Assembly (NCBI GenBank): GCA_002351925.1
Contig: DEHM01000001.1
Span: forward strand, 20,041 to 84,040
From: Bacteroidales bacterium UBA2800
Lineage (GTDB): Bacteria; Bacteroidota; Bacteroidia; Bacteroidales; Paludibacteraceae
Length of the DNA: 64,000 bases
Direction of reading: 5' to 3'
The position numbers were made by a program, and so were the translations under genes. The notes beneath the pieces are model-generated. The model made no database searches. It saw nothing but the letters and a program-made list of their open reading frames with translations, and had not been told where the DNA came from. Each line of letters begins with the position of its first letter. Within the stretch, counting starts at the first letter, position 1. Below, in pieces: positions 15,796 through 23,628 of this stretch.

Positions 15796-16781
15796 CGTAC
15801 CTGATTATCCGATTAGCCACGTTAGGTAGTGTTGCCATGACGGTCCCTGTGATAGACTCGCTCAGTCGGCGTTATCCGGACGACCGGTTCATCATTACCA
15901 GCAAGAAACCGCTGGGGGCGATGTTCGCAGCTATGCCCAATGTGGAGTTCCGCGAAGTGGACAACCACCTAGGATGGAAAGGGGTATGGCAGATCTGGCG
16001 GGAATGGCGCGACGAGATAGATGCCGTTATAGACCTGCAGGCAGTGCTACGCACACGCGTCTTCAGCCTGTTGATGTGGTGGAGCGGTAAAAAGGTTACA
16101 CAGGTGCACTACGGACGTATACGCAAACACTTAATCACCGTTTGGGGTGTCGGCAAACGACAACTGCCCAGCGAGTTTGAACGGTATCGCGATGCGTTCC
16201 GTCGCGCCGGACTGGAGACGGATGATGCGTTTGAAGCCCTGCCAGTCAACAAGAGCGCAGCACGCAATGTGCAGAAAGTGTTCGGCACAAAGAAAGGCCG
16301 TTGGATAGGACTGGCTCCTTTCGCCAAATCGCGATCCAACATGTTGCCTTACCGCGTAACAAAAGAGGTTATTGAGAGGCTGATTGCGGACAAAGAAACC
16401 CGTGTCTTTCTCTTCGGAGCAGGCAAAGTGGAGTGCGAGATGCTGCGACAGTGGGCGAGTGTCTTCCCTCAGACGACGAGCGTCGCAGGCGGTTTAAAGC
16501 TGGAGGAAGAGCTGGAACTGATGCGTCACTTGGATGTCATGATTTGTATGGACAGTGCCAACCAGCATCTCTCCAGCCTCGTGGGGCTACGTGCCATCAG
16601 CGTTTGGTGCGCCACGCACCCGATGATAGGATTTATGGGGTGGAAACAAAGTCCGAACAACATCGTGCAACGCAACGAACTCCGTTGCCGACCATGCACC
16701 TGTCACGGCACAAACCATTGTCGGTATCGCAACTATGCCTGCCGGCAAATAGAAGCAGAAACAATATTACAACATATATGA
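15792..16781 (+). CDS. Glycosyltransferase family 9 (heptosyltransferase-like)
   Basis: A 329-residue GT-B enzyme similar to lipopolysaccharide heptosyltransferases. It begins YLIIRLATLGSVAMTVPVIDSLSRRYPDDRF (typical GT9 start RLxxLGDV). The C-terminal donor domain has WIGLAPFAKSRSNMLPYRV and DVMICMDSANQHLSSLVGLRAISVWCATHP, equivalent to the ADTGxxHxAAAxGxP motif but with S-A-N in place of T-G-x. A cysteine cluster near the end (CRPCTCHG...CRYRNYACRQIE) is common in Bacteroidota members. The acceptor is probably a lipid A-core sugar. It overlaps both neighbours by 4 bases. Confidence 0.85.
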   Translation: MTYLIIRLATLGSVAMTVPVIDSLSRRYPDDRFIITSKKPLGAMFAAMPNVEFREVDNHLGWKGVWQIWREWRDEIDAVIDLQAVLRTRVFSLLMWWSGKKVTQVHYGRIRKHLITVWGVGKRQLPSEFERYRDAFRRAGLETDDAFEALPVNKSAARNVQKVFGTKKGRWIGLAPFAKSRSNMLPYRVTKEVIERLIADKETRVFLFGAGKVECEMLRQWASVFPQTTSVAGGLKLEEELELMRHLDVMICMDSANQHLSSLVGLRAISVWCATHPMIGFMGWKQSPNNIVQRNELRCRPCTCHGTNHCRYRNYACRQIEAETILQHI

Positions 16782-17542
16782 GCAAGATTATTTCATTAGC
16801 CAACCAGAAAGGCGGTGTCGGTAAGACGACTACCTCCATTAATCTGGCGGCAGCCTTAGCAGCACAAGGCAAGAAAGTGCTGCTGATTGATGCGGATCCG
16901 CAGGCCAATACTTCGTCCGGTCTGGGTGTAGAGATACGCGAACTGAGCAACACCATTTATGAGTGCCTCGTTAACGGTGTGGATCCTCATTCGGCTATCG
17001 TGGCCACAGGAGTGAACAACCTCAGTCTCATCCCGAGTCATATCGACCTGGTGGGAGCAGAGATAGAAATGCTGAATCTGGAGAGTCGCGAGTTGCTGCT
17101 CAAGCACCTGCTGGAGCCCATCCGCAACGAGTACGACTACATCCTCATTGACTGCAGTCCGTCGCTCGGGCTCATCACCGTCAATGCCCTTACCGCCAGC
17201 GATAGTGTGATCATCCCCGTGCAATGCGAGTTCTTTGCGCTGGAGGGTATCGCCAAACTGCTGAATACCATCAAGATCATCAAGTCGAAACTCAACCCGA
17301 GTTTGAAGGTGGAAGGCTTCCTGCTGACGATGTTCGACAATCGTCTGCGTCTGAGCAATCAGGTGTACGAGGAGGTGAAACGCCATTTCGGCGACCTGGT
17401 CTTCAACACCGTCATCGCACGCAACGTGCGCCTGAGCGAAGCGCCTTCGCACGGAGTCTCGGTACTGGAGTATGACCCGTCGTCCAGAGGGGCGAAGAAC
17501 TATATCGCATTAGCCAAAGAATTAATTGCACGACAGAAATGA
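16778..17542 (+). CDS. parA: Chromosome-partitioning ATPase ParA (Soj)
   Basis: A 254-residue deviant Walker ATPase that drives chromosome origin segregation with ParB. Motifs: SLANQKGGVGKTTTSINLAAAL (KGGVGKTT at residues 11-18), LLIDADPQANTSSGLG, YILIDCSPSLGLITVNAL and ARNVRLSEAPSHG. The frame is open far upstream inside the GT9 gene, but the ATG at 16778 gives the canonical ParA start and overlaps the GT9 stop as ATGA. It is followed directly by parB. Confidence 0.95.
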   Translation: MSKIISLANQKGGVGKTTTSINLAAALAAQGKKVLLIDADPQANTSSGLGVEIRELSNTIYECLVNGVDPHSAIVATGVNNLSLIPSHIDLVGAEIEMLNLESRELLLKHLLEPIRNEYDYILIDCSPSLGLITVNALTASDSVIIPVQCEFFALEGIAKLLNTIKIIKSKLNPSLKVEGFLLTMFDNRLRLSNQVYEEVKRHFGDLVFNTVIARNVRLSEAPSHGVSVLEYDPSSRGAKNYIALAKELIARQK

Positions 17543-18369
17543 AAAAGATGACAGGACTTGGGCGAGGCTTAGATGCACTGATTGACACCTCGCATGTAGA
17601 TACCAACGGTGGAAGTTCTATCTCTGAGATTGAACTGGATGAGATTGTTGCGAACCCTGACCAGCCGCGCCGCACCTTTGACGAAGAGGCACTGCAAGAG
17701 TTGACTGATTCTATCCGTGAGCACGGAGTGATATCGCCTATTACGCTGCGCGACAACGGTGACGGCACCTATATGATCATTGCCGGTGAGCGTCGTTTCC
17801 GCGCCAGCAGACAAGCCGGTCTGGAACGTATTCCCGCCTATATCCGCACCGCCAAAGATGAGCAAGTGATGGAGTGGGCGCTGATAGAGAACATCCAGCG
17901 CGAAGACCTTGATGCTATCGAGATAGCACTCGCCTACCAGCGACTGATGGACGACTACCATCTTACCCAAGAGCGTATGTCGGAGCGCGTAGGTAAGAAA
18001 CGCGCAACAGTAGCCAATTACCTGCGCTTGCTCAAACTGCCGGCCGAGATACAAGTGGGTATCAAGGAGAAGAAGATCGACATGGGCCACGCTCGCGCCA
18101 TTCTCGGGACACCTTCGGCGGAACGTCAACTGGCGCTCTACCAACGTATCCTACGCGAAGGGTTGTCGGTACGTAAGGTAGAAGAATTGGCACAGGAGTC
18201 GAAAGAGACCGAGAAGCCCGCCAAGAAGAAAGAAGCCAATCCATACACTGCGCTGGAGAAAGAGATGAGCGCGGCACTGGATACCAAAGTGAAGATACAA
18301 AACGGCAAGATTGTCATTGCCTACAAAGACGAAGCCGAACTGATTCGCATTGCTAACCGACTGAGTTGA
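17539..18369 (+). CDS. parB: Chromosome-partitioning protein ParB (Spo0J)
   Basis: A 276-residue centromere-binding CTPase. It has the N-terminal GLGRGLDALI tag that contacts ParA, the CTP-binding ParB/Srx region (NPDQPRRTFDEEALQELTDSIREHGVISPI, IIAGERRFRASRQAG, ALIENIQREDLDAIEIA), the helix-turn-helix (LTQERMSERVGKKRATVANYLRLLKLP, GHARAIL) and a C-terminal dimerisation part. Start overlaps the parA stop by 4 bases. I found no convincing parS site in the window. Confidence 0.95.
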   Translation: MKKMTGLGRGLDALIDTSHVDTNGGSSISEIELDEIVANPDQPRRTFDEEALQELTDSIREHGVISPITLRDNGDGTYMIIAGERRFRASRQAGLERIPAYIRTAKDEQVMEWALIENIQREDLDAIEIALAYQRLMDDYHLTQERMSERVGKKRATVANYLRLLKLPAEIQVGIKEKKIDMGHARAILGTPSAERQLALYQRILREGLSVRKVEELAQESKETEKPAKKKEANPYTALEKEMSAALDTKVKIQNGKIVIAYKDEAELIRIANRLS

Positions 18370-19013
18370 GACACTGGTTGTACATACTGCTGATGATGTT
18401 GCCTGCAGCGGCCTACGCGCAACAGGACAGTATCTATTTTCACCCTGACACGACGACCACCGAGACGGAGGTTGCCTATCGGTGGCGATTTGATCTGACC
18501 AAGAAGCCGGACGCCAACAAAGCCGTATGGCTGGGAGCCATCTTTCCCGGCGGCGGTCAGATATACAACGGTTCCTACTGGAAACTGCCCATCGTGTATG
18601 GAGCGTTCATGGGTTGCGGCTATGCTATCTCTTGGAATCAAGGACGCTACAGCAGTTATAAAAACGCCTATCTCGACCTCTATTACGACGATCAGAACGG
18701 TACGGTCAGCGAAGACCCCAGTAAGAGCTATATAGCCGTTATGCCGGACGGCTATGACTTAGCCCGCGTAGGAGGTGTTACTACTTGGATGAATACGCTC
18801 CGTAGCCGGCAGAACACTTATCGGCGCTACCGCGACTACTCTATCGTGGCCATAGTGCTGGTATATGCTTTGTCGCTGATAGACGCTTATGTCGATGCAC
18901 AGCTTTTTGACTACGACATCAGTCCCGACCTCTCGATACACGCTGAACCACAGATATATATTGATATGCAGCATCAGCAGAGTGCTGAACTAAAATTAGC
19001 CATACAGTTTTGA
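18366..19013 (+). CDS. DUF5683 family exported/membrane protein
   Basis: A 215-residue protein with signal peptide (RHWLYILLMMLPAAAYA, then QQ). The core KAVWLGAIFPGGGQIYNGSYWKLPIVYGAFMGCGYAISWNQGRY fits DUF5683, a family common downstream of parB in Bacteroidota, with a second membrane stretch at YSIVAIVLVYALSLIDAYVDAQLFDYDI. Function is unknown; gene order suggests an envelope or cell-cycle link. The start is TTG at 18366, overlapping the parB stop as TTGA. A start at an internal ATG would remove most of the signal peptide. Confidence 0.82.
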   Translation: MRHWLYILLMMLPAAAYAQQDSIYFHPDTTTTETEVAYRWRFDLTKKPDANKAVWLGAIFPGGGQIYNGSYWKLPIVYGAFMGCGYAISWNQGRYSSYKNAYLDLYYDDQNGTVSEDPSKSYIAVMPDGYDLARVGGVTTWMNTLRSRQNTYRRYRDYSIVAIVLVYALSLIDAYVDAQLFDYDISPDLSIHAEPQIYIDMQHQQSAELKLAIQF

Positions 19014-20326
19014 AAAAGATTTTTATTCTCATAATGCTATTGAGCGCCGTGCTGACCGTACGCGCCGAAGAACAGGATAGTATCACAGCACCGATGGACT
19101 CCATCGAGACCGTCCTGGAGCAAATGGCTGACAGTATGTTGCTCGCCGACAGTGTGGAGCAATACTCGTTCCGCACATGGAGCGACACCAGCCTCAGCGA
19201 GGTAGACTTCCGTTTTATGGAGTGGTCGCTCAACTGGCTGGACACCACCGATTGCCTCAGCACGCATGATACCACTATCCTGGCCGACTCCGTCTACAAA
19301 GCCCGTCTTCAGGCTTTGCCTTGCGTCATTGAGTTGCCCTATAACGAGCACGTACGCGCTTTCATCTTGCGCTATGTGCGCCGCAGCCCAAAACAGGTAG
19401 CACGTATGATGCGAATGGGCGAATACTACTTCCCTCTCTTCGAAGAGGCGTTGACGCGCTATCAGCTTCCCTACGAGTTGAAGTATGTGCCTATCATCGA
19501 GTCGGCGCTCAACCCGATGGCCCGTTCGCATGCCGGAGCGGCAGGTCTGTGGCAATTCATGCCGGCTACGGGCAAACTGTACGGACTGGAGATCAACTCT
19601 CTGGTGGACGAGCGCATGGATCCTGTGCGTGCTACAGAAGCAGCCTGCCGATTCCTGAGTGCGCTATACGCTATCTATCACGACTGGAATCTCGTCATCG
19701 CCGCCTATAACTGCGGTGGAGGTAACGTCAACAAAGCTATCCATCGTGCGGGAGGGAAACGCGATTTCTGGTCGATCTATCCTTACCTGCCCCGTGAGAC
19801 ACGCAACTACCTGCCCATCTTCATTGCCGCCAACTACGCGATGAATTACGGTCAGGAACATGGTATCTGCAAGGCACCTATTGACCGTGTGATGCTGACA
19901 GACACTATCTGCACCTCCCAACGTATCCACTTGCAGCAAGTGAGCGAGAACCTGAACATCCCGATGGACGAGCTGCGCCGACTCAACCCGCAGTATTCGC
20001 GTGACATACTGCCCGGAGGCAAGAGTTATGCACTATGCCTGCCGAGCGACAAAGCAGGTCTCTTCATCGACATGCAGGATAGTATCATTGCCTACAAAGC
20101 CGATAGCCTGATCAACAACCGCCGCGCAGAGATAGACATGGCCAAAGTGACATCTATCAGCGGTGCCTATCGCGTGAACGGCGTGACGTATTATACTATC
20201 AAGAACGGCGACAGTCTCAGTACTATCGCTAAGAAATTCCACTGTTCGGTCAAGCAACTCAAACAATGGAACGGGCTCAAGAATGACAATATACGTGCCG
20301 GTAAGAAACTCAAGATTTGCAAATAA
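19010..20326 (+). CDS. Membrane-bound lytic murein transglycosylase, MltD-like, with LysM
   Basis: A 438-residue exported peptidoglycan hydrolase. The signal peptide ends TVRA before EE. The SLT domain (about 140-290) has the catalytic glutamate in YVPIIESALNPMARSHAGAAGLWQFMPATG (E164) and AAYNCGGGNVNKAI (AYNCG at 232-236). One weak LysM-like segment follows (about 308-345), and a clear C-terminal LysM (about 391-437, YTIKNGDSLSTIAKKFHCSVKQLKQWNGL) anchors it to peptidoglycan. It cleaves glycan strands to 1,6-anhydro products. Start is TTG, overlapping the previous stop as TTGA. Confidence 0.9.
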   Translation: MKKIFILIMLLSAVLTVRAEEQDSITAPMDSIETVLEQMADSMLLADSVEQYSFRTWSDTSLSEVDFRFMEWSLNWLDTTDCLSTHDTTILADSVYKARLQALPCVIELPYNEHVRAFILRYVRRSPKQVARMMRMGEYYFPLFEEALTRYQLPYELKYVPIIESALNPMARSHAGAAGLWQFMPATGKLYGLEINSLVDERMDPVRATEAACRFLSALYAIYHDWNLVIAAYNCGGGNVNKAIHRAGGKRDFWSIYPYLPRETRNYLPIFIAANYAMNYGQEHGICKAPIDRVMLTDTICTSQRIHLQQVSENLNIPMDELRRLNPQYSRDILPGGKSYALCLPSDKAGLFIDMQDSIIAYKADSLINNRRAEIDMAKVTSISGAYRVNGVTYYTIKNGDSLSTIAKKFHCSVKQLKQWNGLKNDNIRAGKKLKICK

Positions 20327-20655
20327 TGGCGGAGACAACCAAGATATATTACTCGCTGCGCGAGACAGAACAGGAGACCGGTGTTCCCGTTTCCACGCTA
20401 CGCTATTGGGAGAAGCAGTTCGACGAGCTCAACCCGCGTAAGGACGGGCACGGCAACCGCTACTACACTCACGAGGAGCAGGAACTCATCAAGCGGATCA
20501 AGTATATCCGCGACGAGTTGCATATCACACGTATCGAAGCTATCCGTCGCGAACTACGCAATAACGCGAAGCACTCCGACGAACGTCAATCAGCCCTCGA
20601 CATCCTCCTCCGCGTCAAAGAGGAACTATGTGAAATACGCAAAATGATTAAATGA
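20326..20655 (+). CDS. MerR-family transcriptional regulator (small)
   Basis: A 109-residue DNA-binding protein. The first 70 residues form a MerR winged helix: YYSLRETEQETGVPVSTLRYWEKQF and the HGNRYYTHEEQELIKRIKYI wing. The remaining part is a short helix without the cysteines of metal-sensing MerR proteins, so it is probably not a metal sensor. Similar proteins are widespread next to lytic transglycosylases in this phylum. The ATG at 20326 overlaps the previous stop by one base (TAATG); an upstream in-frame TTG is less likely. Confidence 0.85.
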   Translation: MAETTKIYYSLRETEQETGVPVSTLRYWEKQFDELNPRKDGHGNRYYTHEEQELIKRIKYIRDELHITRIEAIRRELRNNAKHSDERQSALDILLRVKEELCEIRKMIK

Positions 20656-21677
20656 CCATGCTATTCAGTATCATTGTTCCGGTATACAACCGCCCGCAAG
20701 AAGTGGACGAACTGTTGGCATCGCTATGCGAACAGACGGTCAAGGATTTTGAGGTGGTCATTGTGGAGGATGGTTCATCAGAACCCTGCGATGCTGTTTG
20801 CCGGCGTTATGCCCAACAACTGGACATACAGTATCTCGTAAAGACTAACGGAGGCCCGAGTGCAGCACGCAACTACGGTGCCGAACGGGCGAAAGGGGAC
20901 TATCTGCTGATTCTAGATAGCGATATTATTGCGCCGACAACGTATATAGAGGAAGTAGTACGGGAGTTAGACTGTGAACCGACAGATGCCTTCGGCGGAC
21001 CGGACGCGGCTCATCCTGACTTCAGTCCGATACAGAAAGCTATCAGTTACTCGATGACCTCGTTCCTCACTACCGGCGGTATACGCGGTGGAAAGAAAAA
21101 AATGGATAAGTTCTATCCGCGCAGTTTCAACTTAGGTGTGAAACGCGAAGTCTTTGAAGCCCTACACGGCTTTGACACCTCGATGCGTTTTGGCGAGGAT
21201 ATCGACTTCTCTATTCGCATCTTCGCAAATGGATATAAGTGCCGTTTGTTCCCCGAAGCATGGGTCTATCATAAACGTCGCAGCACATTCCGGCAGTTCT
21301 TTAAGCAAGTGCATAACTCCGGTATCGCACGCATTCATCTATACATGAAGTGCCCGAAGAGTCTGAAGCTGGTTCATCTACTTCCGACGGTTTTCACGCT
21401 TGGTGTTCTTGGCCTCGTCACACTAAGCATCCTCGGCGCCTGCCTGCATATTGCATGGCTCACTTGGGCGCCTCTCGTATGTCTGCTGACCTATTGCGCA
21501 GCGCTCTTCCTCGATGCCTCTATACAAAGCAAAAGCATCCGCGTAGGATGCCTTGCTGTGGTTGCTGCGTTTGTGCAACTAATGGGATACGGAACGGGGT
21601 TTCTCCGTGCCGTATGGCATTGCCTAATCCGCAAAGAAACAGACTTTCAGGCTTTTAGAAAGAATTTCTATAAGTAA
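20652..21677 (+). CDS. Glycosyltransferase family 2, membrane-attached
   Basis: A 341-residue GT-A enzyme. N-terminal nucleotide-sugar domain: SIIVPVYNRPQEVDELLASLCEQT, GGPSAARNYGAERAKGDYLLILDSDI (DSD metal site), then GVKREVFEALHGFD and GEDIDFSIRIFANGYKCRLFPEAWVYHKRR (the ED acceptor motif). Two or three hydrophobic helices after residue 230 probably anchor it at the inner membrane. Last gene of the long plus-strand operon; it abuts the stop codon of the convergent minus-strand operon with no base between. Confidence 0.88.
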   Translation: MTMLFSIIVPVYNRPQEVDELLASLCEQTVKDFEVVIVEDGSSEPCDAVCRRYAQQLDIQYLVKTNGGPSAARNYGAERAKGDYLLILDSDIIAPTTYIEEVVRELDCEPTDAFGGPDAAHPDFSPIQKAISYSMTSFLTTGGIRGGKKKMDKFYPRSFNLGVKREVFEALHGFDTSMRFGEDIDFSIRIFANGYKCRLFPEAWVYHKRRSTFRQFFKQVHNSGIARIHLYMKCPKSLKLVHLLPTVFTLGVLGLVTLSILGACLHIAWLTWAPLVCLLTYCAALFLDASIQSKSIRVGCLAVVAAFVQLMGYGTGFLRAVWHCLIRKETDFQAFRKNFYK

Positions 21678-22412
21678 TCAATACTTGATTGAAAACGGGT
21701 ACTTGAGAACTATCAGAAAATGTGCCCCAAGCGTCATGCATAGACCGAAATGCTTGCGCATGATATGAAAACGTTCTACCCAGGAGCGTTTTCGTTGTTT
21801 CTGACTCACTCCTGCGGTTAGGAACTTACATACATATTCGTCCAGATACGCGTTTTTTCGGGAAGCCGTAACTGCTCGCACACACCAGTCATAATCTGCT
21901 GATATACGATAGTTTGTATCATACATGCCCGCCATCGAACGGCGTACGAGAATAGCTTGATGACTCACTATCAGTCCGTTCAGAAAATGCTTGCGTTGCA
22001 GATTCGGCGGGGTTAGTTTATGATGCTCACTCACTTTCTCACCCTCTGCATTAACGATACAGGCTTTGCCATACACGATGTCCGTATCGTCTGTAGCCGC
22101 AGCCACGACATGCGCTAAGGTTTCCGGTGCATAGATCTCATCGCCAGCATTGATGAACCATAGGAAATCACCCTTCGCCCGCGCAATACCTTTGTTCATC
22201 GCATCATAGAGTCCCTTATCCGGCTCTGATTTCCATGATAGTCGTCCCTTAAACTGCGTCTCCAGACGCTTGATGATTTCCACCGTGCCGTCTTTTGACC
22301 CGCCGTCCACGATGATATATTCGTAGTCGGTGCAAGTTTGCGCCAGCACACTCTTCATCGTCCGCTCTAACCAGCGTTCTGCGTTATATGTGATAGTGAT
22401 TATCGAAATCAT
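21678..22412 (-). CDS. Glycosyltransferase family 2 (WcaA-type)
   Basis: A 244-residue GT-A enzyme: MISIITITYNAERWLERTMKSVLAQTC, EYIIVDGGSKDGTVEII, WKSEPDKGLYDAMNKGIARAKGDFLWFINAGDEI (NAGDE metal site) and a basic C-terminus. It probably adds a sugar to a surface glycan. An upstream methionine would overlap the GT4 gene, so the start at 22412, just after the GT4 stop, is chosen. Last gene of the minus-strand operon. Confidence 0.87.
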   Translation of the reverse strand: MISIITITYNAERWLERTMKSVLAQTCTDYEYIIVDGGSKDGTVEIIKRLETQFKGRLSWKSEPDKGLYDAMNKGIARAKGDFLWFINAGDEIYAPETLAHVVAAATDDTDIVYGKACIVNAEGEKVSEHHKLTPPNLQRKHFLNGLIVSHQAILVRRSMAGMYDTNYRISADYDWCVRAVTASRKNAYLDEYVCKFLTAGVSQKQRKRSWVERFHIMRKHFGLCMTLGAHFLIVLKYPFSIKY

Positions 22413-22413
22413 A

Positions 22414-23625
22414 TCAAGCAGATTGTATTTCGTTGAACAATGCAAGCCATTTCGCTGCCACTTGTTTCATTTGGAACGCATGAGTTCCCGCAACGGCTTG
22501 CAACGACATCGCTTTTCGTGTCTCCTCGTCCGTCATCAGTTCTCTCATCGCCTCCACAAATGCACGCAGTTCATTATTGGGAACTATCCTACCGTTATGT
22601 CCGTCGGTAACAAGATCATGCAGCGAGCCGAACGAATCCATAGCTAATACCGGTACGCCCATCTGCATAGCTTCCGAGAGTACCAACGGCCACCCTTCGG
22701 CTGTACTGGTCATTAGGAAAAGGGAGGCCTTGAGGTAATACTCCAAAGGATTCTGCTGTCCGGTGAACTCTACGCGCTTTAGATGCCATGTCTCCACCAG
22801 ATAGCGATAGAACGGCATATCACGACCGTCTCCGACAAGTTGCAATTTCCATTCATTCAGACGAGCGTCCTGTTCTATTTCTCTCCAAGCACGCAATACA
22901 AGTGAGAGGCGTTTAGTGTCTTCATCAAATCGTGCGACCACAATAACGGTCTTTTCTTTAGCCGCGATATCTTCTTTCGTGGCAAAGTGGTCATAACGAA
23001 GTGAATTACAAATCGCCTTCGTCTTATCGCTTTGCTTCAAGCCGGCATAATAAAGGTAGGGATCAAAATAGTATTTCGAAAGCACTACTACCCTATCGCA
23101 ATTCTCATACGGAATTCGGTACTTACTTTGCAGCAAACGCCTGCCTATCGGTTTCCAGATGGATTGCGTAGCTGTCAACAACCATTTCTTCGTCTCCGCT
23201 ATCGCGTTGTCGTAGTGCATCCAACCATACTTGGTTCGCTCGTACGATCCGTACGTATGGAGTTGGAAGCCAGGACACATATGGAAAGCATAGATTACTT
23301 TCGCCCCACATTGGTGTGCTGTCTCATAAAGTTGAGGCATGACGACCAAGTTCTGCTTCTTCAGGAAATTCACCTGCACGATATCAATATGGTTGTCCGT
23401 CAGGAAGCGCGCAAAAGCCTCTCGATCAAAACGGCGGTTTAATAAGATTCGTCCCTTGAATAGCGGCAGAGGCTCGAAATGTGTCGGTATATCTTCAAAA
23501 TAGCCCAAATAGCAATTTATCCCACACTGCTGTGTGAAATAGGTTGTCAGCGCGACTGTCGTTTGGTTTACACCACCGGAAGCCTGCGCCGAACAGTTAA
23601 AGCTATTTATCGTGAGTAGATTCAT
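22414..23625 (-). CDS. Glycosyltransferase family 4
   Basis: A 403-residue GT-B enzyme. The N-terminal acceptor domain holds NCSAQASGGVNQTTVALTTYF. The donor domain has VIVVARFDEDTKRLSLVLRAW, LQLVGDGRDMPFYRYLVE and STAEGWPLVLSEAMQMGVPVLAMD, the EX7E motif of retaining GT4 enzymes. Substrate unknown. It lies 3 bases after the YfhO gene, within the glycan operon. Confidence 0.87.
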   Translation of the reverse strand: MNLLTINSFNCSAQASGGVNQTTVALTTYFTQQCGINCYLGYFEDIPTHFEPLPLFKGRILLNRRFDREAFARFLTDNHIDIVQVNFLKKQNLVVMPQLYETAHQCGAKVIYAFHMCPGFQLHTYGSYERTKYGWMHYDNAIAETKKWLLTATQSIWKPIGRRLLQSKYRIPYENCDRVVVLSKYYFDPYLYYAGLKQSDKTKAICNSLRYDHFATKEDIAAKEKTVIVVARFDEDTKRLSLVLRAWREIEQDARLNEWKLQLVGDGRDMPFYRYLVETWHLKRVEFTGQQNPLEYYLKASLFLMTSTAEGWPLVLSEAMQMGVPVLAMDSFGSLHDLVTDGHNGRIVPNNELRAFVEAMRELMTDEETRKAMSLQAVAGTHAFQMKQVAAKWLALFNEIQSA

Positions 23626-23628
23626 GGG

